Assembly (NCBI RefSeq): GCF_003425985.1
Contig: NZ_CP022985.1
Location: forward strand, 2,836,001-2,900,000
Direction: 5' to 3'
DNA length: 64,000 nucleotides
Origin: Mariniflexile sp. TRM1-10
GTDB taxonomy: Bacteria; Bacteroidota; Bacteroidia; Flavobacteriales; Flavobacteriaceae
Shown here: positions 45,775 to 53,301 of the stretch, piece after piece
How positions within the stretch are numbered: position 1 is the first letter of the stretch
Layout of the letters: every line of letters starts with the position of its first letter
The notes under the pieces: generated by a model
Databases searched by the model: none
What the model saw: only the letters and a program-made list of their open reading frames with translations
Told to the model about the DNA's origin: nothing
Translations under genes and position numbers: made by a program

Positions 45775-47082
45775 ATGGAAGCAATTAAAAAAGTACCAGT
45801 AGTATCAAAAAAGGTGTTAATTCCCTTTATTTTAGTCACCTCTCTTTTCGCATTATGGGGGTTTGCCAATGCGGTTACAGACCCCATGGTGCAGGCATTC
45901 AAAAAAGTATTGGAATTATCCAACTCCCAAGCGGCTTGGGTGCAAATGGCGTTTTATGGCGGTTATTTTTGTATGGCATTACCAGCAGCTATGTTTATGC
46001 GTAAATATTCTTATAAAACAGGTATTTTAATTGGTTTAGCATTATATGCGATAGGTGCTTTGTTATTTTATCCGGCTGCCCAGTCAGAAAGTTTTGTGTT
46101 TTTCTGTATAGGATTATACATTCTGACTTTCGGATTGGCATTTTTAGAAACAGCGGCAAATCCATACGCCTTAGCAATGGGAGCCCAAGAAACTGCAACG
46201 CAGCGTTTAAACTTAGCACAAGCTTTTAATCCGGTAGGTTTAATATTAGGTTTGTTTGTGGCACAACAATTTGTTTTGAAAAATTTACAATCAGACGATG
46301 TAAAAGATTTTAGTGCTTTAGATGAAGTTTCAAAGGTTTTAATTAAAACCGCCGATTTATTAGTGATACGCAATCCCTATGTTATATTAGGATTGGTCTT
46401 AATAGGGGTTTTTATCCTATTTGTGGTAAGTAAAATGCCCCAATCAAAGGAGGAAGGAGAGATGCCAAGAATTGGAGATACCTTTGTTATTTTAAGTAAA
46501 AATAAAAAGTACGTGTTAGGGGTTTTAGCCCAGATTTTATATGTGGGCGCTCAAATTATGTGTTGGACCTATATTTACCAATATGCAGAAGCGATCATGA
46601 TGGATAGTGTCACTGCGGGATATTACCAAATGGGAGCTTTTGTAATATTTACTATAGGTCGTGCTATTGGGACTTACTTACTGCGTTTTATGAGTTCAGG
46701 TAAACTGCTCATGTACTTTGCTATTTTAGCCATAATTTTTACTGGAGGAACTATTTGGATTCAAGGAATGGTAGGTTTGTATAGTTTAGTAGGGATTTCC
46801 TTTTGTATGTCTTTAATGTTTCCAACCATATATGGTATTGCTTTAGGCGATTTAACAGAAGAGCAATCTAAAGTGGGTTCTGCTGGCTTAATTATGGCTA
46901 TTGTTGGAGGCGCTTTGATGCCAAAACTTCAAGGTATACTTATAGATATAGGTGGGAATGGTGTAGCCGATACAAAAATATTAGGTGTGTATGAAGTTAA
47001 TTTTTCGTTTATACTTCCGCTGATTTGTTTTGTTTATATTGCTTGGTATGGCCTAAGGGTTTATAAAAGACATGAAACTTGA
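45775..47082 (+). CDS. FucP-like MFS sugar transporter
   Basis: 435 residues with 12 predicted membrane helices. FALWGFANAVTDPMV, GGYFCMALPAAMFMRKYSYK, TFGLAFLETAANPYALAMG and MFPTIYGIALGDL are the typical strings of the FucP/NagP-like sugar:H+ symporter group in Bacteroidota. Related proteins carry fucose, GlcNAc, glucose/galactose or mannose. In this locus it would bring in a monosaccharide released in the periplasm. The substrate cannot be told from sequence. It appears to be the last gene of the PUL; simple repeats follow. Confidence 0.92.
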   Translation: MEAIKKVPVVSKKVLIPFILVTSLFALWGFANAVTDPMVQAFKKVLELSNSQAAWVQMAFYGGYFCMALPAAMFMRKYSYKTGILIGLALYAIGALLFYPAAQSESFVFFCIGLYILTFGLAFLETAANPYALAMGAQETATQRLNLAQAFNPVGLILGLFVAQQFVLKNLQSDDVKDFSALDEVSKVLIKTADLLVIRNPYVILGLVLIGVFILFVVSKMPQSKEEGEMPRIGDTFVILSKNKKYVLGVLAQILYVGAQIMCWTYIYQYAEAIMMDSVTAGYYQMGAFVIFTIGRAIGTYLLRFMSSGKLLMYFAILAIIFTGGTIWIQGMVGLYSLVGISFCMSLMFPTIYGIALGDLTEEQSKVGSAGLIMAIVGGALMPKLQGILIDIGGNGVADTKILGVYEVNFSFILPLICFVYIAWYGLRVYKRHET

Positions 47083-47100
47083 GATGCTATGTCGGACCAT

Positions 47101-47145
47101 GTGGTTGTTGGTTGTTGGTTGATGGTTGTTGGTTGATGGTTTGTG
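47101..47145. repeat. GGTTGTT/GGTTGAT 7-base tandem repeat
   Basis: About six imperfect heptamers in a row right after the last PUL gene. Simple-sequence tract; no function apparent. Confidence 0.7.
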
Positions 47146-47198
47146 GAGTCCTAAATAAGGTTGACCGTTTGATGGAGTTGGTTAATGATTAAAAATCT

Positions 47199-47360
47199 GT
47201 GATTTATGTAATTCTCTTCAAAAAAGGTGTAACTAAATTTATTGGCTTTCCAATTACTTTTGATACCGCTATTAATTAATTCCATTGACTCAGTTAGAAG
47301 AATTCGAAATGAATAATCTAACATGGTGATAAAGGCAGACTTAATGTCTGCTTTTTTTTC
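47199..47360 (+). ncRNA. Candidate small RNA or regulatory leader: conserved 36-base motif plus terminator
   Basis: The motif GTGATTTATGTAA, 15 bases, GTGTAACT (47199-47234) is followed 100 bases on by the hairpin GCAGAC/GTCTGC (47335-47351) and a T run. The same motif and a hairpin of similar position occur at 55265-55417. No start codon with a credible peptide lies between. A small RNA is one reading; a promoter for an unseen transcript is another. Confidence 0.35.
47331..47360 (+). terminator. Hairpin terminator GCAGAC/GTCTGC with T run
   Basis: A 6-base GC-containing stem with a TTAAT loop and eight T. It uses the same core as the susD terminator at 22030. Confidence 0.6.
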
Positions 47361-47778
47361 TTTTCTCTTTAATTATATATAATAATATCTGTAATAGACA
47401 GAATTCGTTTATAGAAATGTTTAATTCTTACACCTTCAGAGTATTAAAAATTCATTGAAAATACTCATGTAGATACTAAAAAAGGCAGAATTACAGGCAG
47501 AGGCAAGTGTCTGGAGAAATAAACAAAGCATATCCGCCATAGAAGAAAGCGCATAAAAAACTCCCTCGAAAAAGACTGCATACCAAAAATACCTGTAGAT
47601 TATGTAAGTATTTAAACATTTTATGTAATAACTACATACCACGATTATGCCATCTTTACATTATTAAATACCATTATCATTATATTAACTTTAACTGAAG
47701 TGATAATAGTTGTATATCGTTAAAGAAATGGTGTAAAAAATAAAATTAAAAACCCACAATATAAAATTAAAACCCTCA

Positions 47779-47889
47779 ATGGAATCCATCTTTTTAAAAT
47801 ATCGCGTAATGCGATTCGTTTTAGTCGGTCTAACGATAACAACCCTTATTTTATTATTTGTTGTTATTTTTAAGAACATTAGAATATAA
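47779..47889 (+). CDS. Possible 36-residue single-span membrane peptide
   Basis: ATG at 47779 to TAA at 47887-47889. The peptide begins MESIFLKYRVMRF, continues with a hydrophobic stretch of about 18 residues (LVGLTITTLILLFVVIF) and ends KNIRI. A basic start followed by one membrane helix is plausible for a small membrane protein, but no homologue is known to me and chance cannot be excluded. Confidence 0.3.
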   Translation: MESIFLKYRVMRFVLVGLTITTLILLFVVIFKNIRI

Positions 47890-48045
47890 AATCGTAGTAT
47901 TACATCATGCTTACTTTTTTATTCTGCAAAGTTAAAAAAGATTTAGCTAACCAACCCATAGATAGCCATTTAAGCTATTAATCAATAGCACGTGTATGTG
48001 CAATTGGATACAATAATTATTAATAGTAAATAAAAAAGCAATACC

Positions 48046-48399
48046 ATGAAATCAATTGGCAATGAAATAGAAAAAGCTGCCCCCCATATTGTAGTAGAAA
48101 TAATACAATATATACCAAATGCTGTAGTGAGCAAGACCATTATCAAAAAAATTACTGGAAACATAACCGCATTGTCTTTTGATATAGGCGAAGAACTAGC
48201 CGAAAAAACCTCGCCCTTTGACACGTATATACAAATTATCGATGGTACCGCCAATCTTACCATTAATAAGGTTGAATACCAACTAAGTCTCGGACAGGGT
48301 ATTGTTATTCCCAGTAATCAAAGACATCACTTTACTGCCAACGAGCAATTTAAGATGATATCTACCGTCATAAAAAGTGGTTATGAAGGGTTTGATTAA
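48046..48399 (+). CDS. Small cupin-domain protein
   Basis: 117 residues forming one cupin fold: SFDIGEELAEKTSPFDTYIQIIDGTANLTINKVEYQLSLGQGIVIPSNQRHHF (roughly 45-97) is the paired cupin motif. The first motif's usual HxH is replaced (SPFDTY), so only the second-motif histidines (RHHF) could bind metal. Small cupins of this type sense or bind small molecules, and no enzymatic activity can be inferred. It is followed by an AraC-type gene and a CsbD-like gene on the same strand, a set that looks stress-related rather than part of the PUL. Confidence 0.8.
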   Translation: MKSIGNEIEKAAPHIVVEIIQYIPNAVVSKTIIKKITGNITALSFDIGEELAEKTSPFDTYIQIIDGTANLTINKVEYQLSLGQGIVIPSNQRHHFTANEQFKMISTVIKSGYEGFD

Positions 48400-48439
48400 G
48401 TTCTTGTTTTTAAAGTGTTTTGGTTTATAAGGGTGTGTG

Positions 48440-48482
48440 TTATGTAACTATAGCCTAAAGTTGTGTAACACAACTTACATAA
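48440..48482. promoter_or_regulatory. Dyad TTATGTAA...TTACATAA upstream of AraC-type gene
   Basis: TTATGTAA at 48440-48447 is inverted at 48475-48482, and between them lies TTGTGT-A-ACACAA (48461-48473). The 13-mer TTATGTAACTATA (48440-48452) is repeated exactly at 49121-49133, upstream of the CsbD-like gene. Possible shared operator. Confidence 0.45.
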
Positions 48483-48537
48483 AATAGTTGTATCTTACAT
48501 TTAAATAATACAAATACATGCAATTGAAAACTTTCAT

Positions 48538-49098
48538 ATGAAATTATATATAAAGTATATGGTAAGTTTACGATGCAAACTTATGGTTAAGCAAGAATTA
48601 GAAAGACTCGGGCTGCATCATATGAGTATTGAACTTGGTATGATTGAAATTGTAGAGACCATTGACGAAGAACAAAAGGCGATGCTTAAACACAATCTAG
48701 CGTGTTCTGGATTGGAACTGTTGGATGATAAAAAAAACATTCTTATTGATAAAATTAAAAACATTATCATAGAAATGGTGCATTATACTGATGAGATACC
48801 CAAAGTCAACTATTCTGATTATATAAGTGAAAAACTCGACTATGATTATACTTATTTGTCCAACTTGTTTTCAGAGGTAAAAGGAATCACCATACAACAT
48901 TTCATCATAAAACATAAAATAGAAAGGGCCAAGGAACTCATACTTTACGACCAATTAAATCTTTCAGAAATATCCTATAAGTTACATTATAGCAGTGTGG
49001 CCCATTTATCCAATCAATTCAAAAAAGTAACGGGACATACTCCAACTTTCTATAAAAAGTTAGGGAAGAAACGAAGGGGTACTTTAGAAAACCTGTAA
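48538..49098 (+). CDS. Small AraC-family DNA-binding regulator
   Basis: 186 residues. The C-terminal 100 residues are an AraC double HTH: YLSNLFSEVKGITIQHFIIKHKIERAKELI, then LNLSEISYKLHYSSVAHLSNQFKKVTGHTPTFYKK. The N-terminal 80 residues (CKLMVKQELERLGLHH...VETIDEEQKAMLKHNLACSGLELLDD) form a small domain common to a Bacteroidota group of stand-alone AraC proteins. There is no receiver or sugar-binding domain. It is preceded by an inverted repeat at 48440. It probably controls itself and the CsbD-like gene 90 bases downstream. Confidence 0.88.
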   Translation: MKLYIKYMVSLRCKLMVKQELERLGLHHMSIELGMIEIVETIDEEQKAMLKHNLACSGLELLDDKKNILIDKIKNIIIEMVHYTDEIPKVNYSDYISEKLDYDYTYLSNLFSEVKGITIQHFIIKHKIERAKELILYDQLNLSEISYKLHYSSVAHLSNQFKKVTGHTPTFYKKLGKKRRGTLENL

Positions 49099-49120
49099 CA
49101 TATATAATATTTTGTTTTTT

Positions 49121-49133
49121 TTATGTAACTATA
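49121..49133 (+). promoter_or_regulatory. TTATGTAACTATA motif upstream of CsbD-like gene
   Basis: Exact copy of the 13-mer at 48440-48452, here 55 bases before the start codon. It is a possible site for the AraC-type regulator, or a promoter element. Confidence 0.4.
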
Positions 49134-49188
49134 ATATAGAATTTTCAGCAATCTTTGTGTCAGTAAATATCTAAAATAATATATTATT

Positions 49189-49443
49189 ATGATAGAAACC
49201 AGCAACACAGAAATTAAGGTACTGCGCAGTGAACAATATGTCATTGTAGGTGATTGGGATAAACAAGCCAATGTCTTAAAAGCAAGATATCCGCAACTGA
49301 CCAGTGAAGATTTAAAATTTGAAACTGGTAAAGAAACCGATTTATTTCAAAGATTAGTAAACAAGTTAAATAAAAACCTTAATGAAATTATTTATATTTT
49401 GAAAGCTAATCAAAAAACATGCTGTCAAGACAACAATAATTGA
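49189..49443 (+). CDS. CsbD-like small stress protein
   Basis: 84 residues. The core GDWDKQANVLKARYPQLTSEDLKFETGKETDLFQRLVNKLNKN follows the CsbD spacing (W, a K-rich helix, YPxLTxxDL, xxGKxxxLxxxLxxKL). CsbD-like proteins are small acidic/basic helical proteins induced by general stress; their function is unclear. The C-terminus has a Cys pair (TCCQDNN). A strong terminator follows directly. It probably forms a small regulon with the preceding AraC gene. Confidence 0.7.
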   Translation: MIETSNTEIKVLRSEQYVIVGDWDKQANVLKARYPQLTSEDLKFETGKETDLFQRLVNKLNKNLNEIIYILKANQKTCCQDNNN

Positions 49444-49457
49444 TTGAACTTAGGCCG

Positions 49458-49494
49458 AAAAAAGAGCCGTTATTTTAAATAACGGCTCTTTTTT
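49458..49494 (+). terminator. Strong hairpin terminator after CsbD-like gene
   Basis: AAAGAGCCGTTATT and its complement AATAACGGCTCTTT form a long stem ending in a T run. The A-rich 5' side means it may work in both directions. Confidence 0.88.
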
Positions 49495-49564
49495 GTATTG
49501 TATCACCAATCTAAAAAGTCTAACATTCTAAGAAGTCTAACAACCAGAACCCAAAACCCAAGAG

Positions 49565-49613
49565 GTTAGATAGTTAGATAGTTAGATGGTTAGATTGTTA
49601 GAAAGTTAGAAAG
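49565..49613. repeat. GTTAGATA-type 8-base tandem repeat
   Basis: Six imperfect units of GTTAGATA/GTTAGAAA. Confidence 0.75.
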
Positions 49614-49659
49614 ATGCTTTTTTTTAACGACAAGACCCTACTTTACGATTCCCGATTTC

Positions 49660-49847
49660 CGATTTTGACCTCCCTGATTAGAATTGACCGATTCACCAAA
49701 ACCTGACGATTAACGATTTCTGATTAACGATTAACGATTAACGATTGACGATTGACGATTGACGATTCCCGATTCACCTTTCACGATTTTTTTCACGTTT
49801 CACGATTTTGACCTCCCTGATTATAGTTAACCGATTCACCAAAACCT
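49660..49847. repeat. 45-base direct repeat enclosing ACGATT 7-mer tandem
   Basis: The block beginning CGATTTTGACCTCCCTGATT occurs at 49660 and again at 49803, with the same ending ACCGATTCACCAAAACCT. Between them runs a tandem of TTAACGA/TTGACGA units (49704-49775). Confidence 0.75.
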
Positions 49848-49904
49848 TGAACCCCAAACCCAGAACCTTGAACCCAACTCACAGCACGCTAACAAACAAA
49901 CCCG

Positions 49905-49960
49905 TGACACATATTGACACACATTGACACATATTGACACACATTGACACAAATTGACAC
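49905..49960. repeat. TGACACAYAT 10-base tandem repeat
   Basis: Five or six units of ATTGACACAY. There are no spacers, so this is not CRISPR. Confidence 0.75.
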
Positions 49961-50159
49961 ACCTGTCCAAAAATAGAGGGGTTTTGTTCGAGTTTTGTTC
50001 GGGTTTTGTTCAGCTACAGTTCGGGGGTCTATTTTTTGGATGGGGGTTTGCCTGAACAATGGGCGAACGAAACTAAACTAAGACTGCTGTCATACCCACT
50101 TTAGTATATTTTAAAATGTTTTTGTAAGTGGTTTTTTATTATATTCGTAAACATATAAA

Positions 50160-50213
50160 CGATATAACTACAATGGTATAACTGTTTGTTGTGGTTATAC
50201 GTGTGTTGGGTGC
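50160..50213 (+). other. attC-like site 0 (left edge of cassette array)
   Basis: CGATATAACTACAA (50160-50173) pairs with TTGTGGTTATACG (50189-50201). It is followed by the core box GTTGGGTGC (50205-50213), which fits the integron R' consensus GTTRRRY. It would be the recombination point where the first visible cassette begins. Confidence 0.5.
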
Positions 50214-50215
50214 AA

Positions 50216-50851
50216 GTGTATGAACCCACCAACATCAAAACAAGAACTGAAAGGAAAGTGGAAATACCAGACAGAAAAATATCTGAAATTGAACTCGAAA
50301 TTACCTCTGAAACGGTTTTATTTTTTGATATGGACGGAACAATAGTTGATACTAATCTTGCAAATTATCTTTCTTATAAAAAAGCGATACAATCTATTAC
50401 TAACTCAGACTACCACATAACTTACAATCCTGACAAAAGGTTTAATCGCAGTAATCTAAAAAAAGAAGTTTTAAATCTTAGTGAAGTCGACTACAAAAGG
50501 ATAATCCAAAAGAAAGAAGAGTATTATGTAGATTTTCTAAACGAGATTAAGCTTAACAATGAAGTCTCAAACATTTTGTTCAAATACTCTACAACAAACA
50601 AGACTGTATTGGTTACAAATTGTCGTAAAGACAGGGCTTTACAAATTTTAAATTACTTTCAATTATCCGACAAATTTGACTACATTTTCTTCCGTGAATT
50701 TGACGGTAACGAAAAGATAAATAAGTACAAAAATGCTATCAACAAATTAAATATTTCACCAAACAAAGTAATCGTTTTTGAAAACGAAAGAACTGAAATA
50801 AATGACGCTATAAATGCAGGAATTGACGAAAATAAAATTTTAAGCCTTTAA
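50216..50851 (+). CDS. HAD-family hydrolase; start uncertain
   Basis: The HAD core is clear: TVLFFDMDGTIVDTN (motif I, Asp-x-Asp-Gly-Thr), VLVTNCRKDRA (motif II), DKFDYIFFREFDG, and VIVFENERTEINDA (motif III/IV). Family members are phosphatases or nucleotidases. No ATG precedes the motif in frame. GTG at 50216 is the best start because it lies just after the cassette boundary. An ATG at 50220 opens another frame of 41 codons, which could mean a frameshift near the 5' end. The gene ends 2 bases before the phosphoribosyltransferase gene. HAD, phosphoribosyltransferase and DprA-like genes in one unit suggest nucleotide or nucleoside processing. Confidence 0.75.
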   Translation: MYEPTNIKTRTERKVEIPDRKISEIELEITSETVLFFDMDGTIVDTNLANYLSYKKAIQSITNSDYHITYNPDKRFNRSNLKKEVLNLSEVDYKRIIQKKEEYYVDFLNEIKLNNEVSNILFKYSTTNKTVLVTNCRKDRALQILNYFQLSDKFDYIFFREFDGNEKINKYKNAINKLNISPNKVIVFENERTEINDAINAGIDENKILSL

Positions 50852-50853
50852 TT

Positions 50854-51480
50854 ATGACACCTTTTACAATTGAAAGAAATCGGTTTTTAGCTAAAAATAT
50901 TCAAGGATTTTATCACACAGATTTTGGCGGTGTTGACTTACCAAACAATCCGAATTACCTGTATAAATTAAAAAATGATCCACACCATAATTGGACTGAT
51001 TATCGTCTTCAACAAGCACAACAGCAATTATTACAGGTGCTTTTGAGTGATTTGCCAGATGTATTGAACCAAGTAAATACAAATTCTTTAACAGTTTGTG
51101 TCGTTCCAAGAGCAAAAGCCGACAATACGTATCGCCAAAACCAACTTCTTTTTAAAGCAACAATAAGGAATGCTATAAATCAATTAGGCAATAATTTCAT
51201 TGATGGCACTAATTTTATTGTCCGTCATACAAACACAAAGACAACCCACCTACGGCAACCAATGGAAGGATATGTAAATGACGGCTCTGAACCATATCCA
51301 GGTATAAGTTTAGATACTTGTAATTTTTCAAATAATATTAAAGGTCGTGATATTTTACTGATAGATGACATTTACACAAGAACGGTAAATATTGATGAAG
51401 ATATGCTTCAAACTTTAATAAACCTTGGAGCAAACTCTATCTTATTTTATGCAATCGGCAAAACCATTTTTAACGGATAA
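50854..51480 (+). CDS. Phosphoribosyltransferase-like protein
   Basis: 208 residues. The PRPP-binding strand-loop is GRDILLIDDIYTRTVNIDEDMLQTLINLGANSILFYAIGKT (roughly 160-203), as in type I phosphoribosyltransferases and the ComFC/amidophosphoribosyl group. LTVCVVPRAKADNTY is the usual first strand. The N-terminal 70 residues are not familiar. There is no zinc ribbon, so it is not a normal competence ComFC. It lies between the HAD and DprA-like genes with gaps of 2 and 11 bases. The likely role is making or cleaving a base-ribose-phosphate bond; the substrate is unknown. Confidence 0.8.
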   Translation: MTPFTIERNRFLAKNIQGFYHTDFGGVDLPNNPNYLYKLKNDPHHNWTDYRLQQAQQQLLQVLLSDLPDVLNQVNTNSLTVCVVPRAKADNTYRQNQLLFKATIRNAINQLGNNFIDGTNFIVRHTNTKTTHLRQPMEGYVNDGSEPYPGISLDTCNFSNNIKGRDILLIDDIYTRTVNIDEDMLQTLINLGANSILFYAIGKTIFNG

Positions 51481-51491
51481 ATAAACTTAAA

Positions 51492-52490
51492 ATGAAATAT
51501 ACTACCAATGCTCTAAATATACTAACAGCCAAATCTTACAAAGGTATTGGTAACGCTTGGTTAGTTAAGAATTTAGAGGGCAATGAAGATATTGATACGA
51601 TTGTTTCTCTTCTAAACAATAAAATTAAAGAGAAAACAAATATTGATGAGTTCAAAAATTTAAGGGAAATATTTGAGGACAAACTCAATCAAAAATTTAA
51701 GGATTGTTGTGATGGTTTTGTCGCTTTAGGCGATAATGATTTCCCACAATATCGTGGAAATGTTAAAGATAGTGAGAAGCCTGTATTTCTTTACTATAAA
51801 GGAGATATAGACCTTTTAAACATTGACAACAAAAATATATCTGTAATTGGACTTTTAAGTCCTGAAGGTGACATAGAAGAAAGAGAAAGAAATATTGTTT
51901 CTGAGTTCGTTAAAAACGGAGCAACAATAGTTAGTGGTTTGGCTTTAGGTTGTGATAGCATTTCACATCAAGAAGCTTTAGACCAAAATGGCAAAACCGT
52001 AGCAATTTTACCAAGTCCACTCTATGATATAATGCCAGCCACAAATAAAGGTCTAGCGTTTAAAATTGTAGATGAAGGCGGCCTTTTAATTACAGAATAT
52101 GGCACTGATTTTAAAAGCAAAATGGAATTAAGTAGCCGTTATAAAGAGCGTGATAGATTACAGGCTTTATTTTGCGAGACAATAATCTTAGCTGCAAGTT
52201 ACGCACAAAATAGTGCAGAACGTTGGAAATTGCACGGACAGAAACTCGATAGTGGAGCTAGATTGGCTATGGGGTTTGCAAAAGACTATAACATTCCACG
52301 AGCTGTTATGTATGATAAAGAAATTGATGAAACCAATCCAATGTTTGATTTAAACAGAGACTTGATTAAAGAACAGAAAGACATTATTATAATTGAACAA
52401 AATAACATTTCTGAAACAGTAAAAAAGGTAATGAATAAATCTTCCTTGGCGAAAAGGGGAAATGCTATTCAAGGAAATCTGTTTCATTAA
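51492..52490 (+). CDS. DprA/SLOG-like Rossmann protein
   Basis: 332 residues. DNDFPQYRGN...KPVFLYYKGDIDLL, ISVIGLLSPEGDIEERE, GATIVSGLALGCDSISHQEALDQNGKTVAILPS and GGLLITEYGTDF match DprA in order, including the nucleotide-loop region. Chromosomal DprA loads RecA during transformation. This copy lacks a clear C-terminal winged helix and sits with HAD and phosphoribosyltransferase genes, so a nucleotide-sensing role, as proposed for SLOG-domain proteins in conflict systems, is more likely. Inference. The cassette's own core box (GCACCCAAC) follows 25 bases after the stop. Confidence 0.82.
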   Translation: MKYTTNALNILTAKSYKGIGNAWLVKNLEGNEDIDTIVSLLNNKIKEKTNIDEFKNLREIFEDKLNQKFKDCCDGFVALGDNDFPQYRGNVKDSEKPVFLYYKGDIDLLNIDNKNISVIGLLSPEGDIEERERNIVSEFVKNGATIVSGLALGCDSISHQEALDQNGKTVAILPSPLYDIMPATNKGLAFKIVDEGGLLITEYGTDFKSKMELSSRYKERDRLQALFCETIILAASYAQNSAERWKLHGQKLDSGARLAMGFAKDYNIPRAVMYDKEIDETNPMFDLNRDLIKEQKDIIIIEQNNISETVKKVMNKSSLAKRGNAIQGNLFH

Positions 52491-52514
52491 AAAGTATGAA
52501 ATTGAAAAACACCA

Positions 52515-52648
52515 GCACCCAACAATGGGTATAAAACATAGGGCGGACAGTGGTTTCCGCAAGTTTCGGGTTCTTAGCAAGCTTAGTCTCGGTGGACAAG
52601 TACGCAGCTCCGAATGCCCTACGTTTCATACCCTAGAACGTTATGTAC
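52515..52648 (+). other. attC-like site 1 between cassettes 1 and 2
   Basis: The 5' box GCACCCAAC (52515-52523) is the exact complement of GTTGGGTGC at 50205, the start of the same cassette, as expected for integron cassettes. Stem arms are 52527-52544 (GGGTATAAAACATAGGGC) and 52616-52633, with 16 of 18 pairing. The 3' box GTTATGTAC is at 52640-52648. Length 134 bases, within the attC range. Confidence 0.6.
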
Positions 52649-52676
52649 AAGTATAAAAAAGACAACAATACCTAAC

Positions 52677-53294
52677 ATGAAAATAAACTGGACTGAAATA
52701 TCTCCCGAAGACTTTGAGCGGATTTGTTTTAAGATAATTGAAGAAAATGATTTTAAAAATTTGAAATGGTTTGGAAAATCAGGAGGAGACAAAGGACGAG
52801 ATTTAGTTGGTGACAAATATGAAGAACCTCTTCCTGGAGTGACAAAGTCAAATAAATGGGTCATTCAGTGTAAAAGGTATATCACAAAGCCACCTTCAAA
52901 AGCAGATATTAATAATATTCTCATTGATGCAGAAGAACATAATCCAACGGATGTTTTAATAATACTTTCAAATACCTTATCAGCAAACACTAAAGACTGG
53001 ATTGAACAAAAAAGAAAAGAAACAAAATATTATATACACATTTGGGAGGAACTAGACTTAGAACGAGAGATAAACAGACATAGACGAAAAATTGAAGAAC
53101 TATTCCCAAATTTTATAGAAAAAAATAACGTTGAGTTTTACGAAATAACAGATGTCACAAAACATTATTTTGGATGCAATGAATTCGAGAATGTTGAAAT
53201 AAGAGTTTTGGACTCAGAATCAAAAGAAGAAGCGTTAAGACAAGTAAAAGAGTTTATTGACTTTTTAAAAAATAATGAGATAATATGGGATTAA
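52677..53294 (+). CDS. Mrr/type IV-like restriction endonuclease domain protein
   Basis: The frame opens at 52614, but that start lies inside the attC-like site. The ATG at 52677, after the core box, gives 205 residues and is preferred. The N-terminal half shows a PD-(D/E)XK nuclease core: WTEISPEDFERICFKIIEEN, WFGKSGGDKGRDLVGD with the metal Asp, and WVIQCKRY (QxK). DINNILIDAEEHNPTDVLIILSN follows. The C-terminal half is not recognised. Mrr-like nucleases cut modified or foreign DNA. A single small nuclease gene carried as a cassette fits a defence cargo. It has its own cassette boxes on each side. Confidence 0.8.
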   Translation: MKINWTEISPEDFERICFKIIEENDFKNLKWFGKSGGDKGRDLVGDKYEEPLPGVTKSNKWVIQCKRYITKPPSKADINNILIDAEEHNPTDVLIILSNTLSANTKDWIEQKRKETKYYIHIWEELDLEREINRHRRKIEELFPNFIEKNNVEFYEITDVTKHYFGCNEFENVEIRVLDSESKEEALRQVKEFIDFLKNNEIIWD

Positions 53295-53301
53295 AATACC
53301 T

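Larger units (their letters stand above)
47083..48045. other. Intergenic region closing the PUL; possible small RNA and small peptide
   Basis: This kilobase has a 7-base tandem repeat (47101-47145), a 36-base conserved motif (47199-47234) with a hairpin terminator about 100 bases later (47331-47360), and a possible 36-residue membrane peptide (47779-47889). Other reading frames look random. Confidence 0.5.
49500..50159. other. Repeat-rich junction without genes
   Basis: A 650-base stretch made largely of simple and direct repeats: 8-mers (49565-49613), a 45-base direct repeat (49660-49704 and 49803-49847), 7-mers (49704-49775), 10-mers (49905-49960) and GTTTTGTTCGRG words (about 49982-50018). 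No gene on either strand. It lies directly before the cassette array. Confidence 0.65.

Noticed and set aside
1..47082. Xylan as the PUL substrate (GH43, GH115, GH31, GH2)
   Set aside because: No GH10, GH11, GH8 or GH67 is present. GH89, GH92, PI-PLC and inositol oxygenase are not explained by xylan.
49905..49960. Short tandem repeats that could suggest CRISPR
   Set aside because: The 10-base units are contiguous with no unique spacers, and no cas gene is in the window.
50854..52490. Phosphoribosyltransferase and DprA-like genes as normal competence genes comFC/dprA
   Set aside because: The PRTase lacks the ComFC zinc ribbon, the DprA-like protein lacks a clear C-terminal winged helix, and both lie in a cassette with a HAD gene.
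52614..52676. Upstream start of the Mrr-like gene
   Set aside because: The extra 21 codons lie within the attC-like palindrome and cross its core box. The ATG at 52677 fits the cassette boundary.
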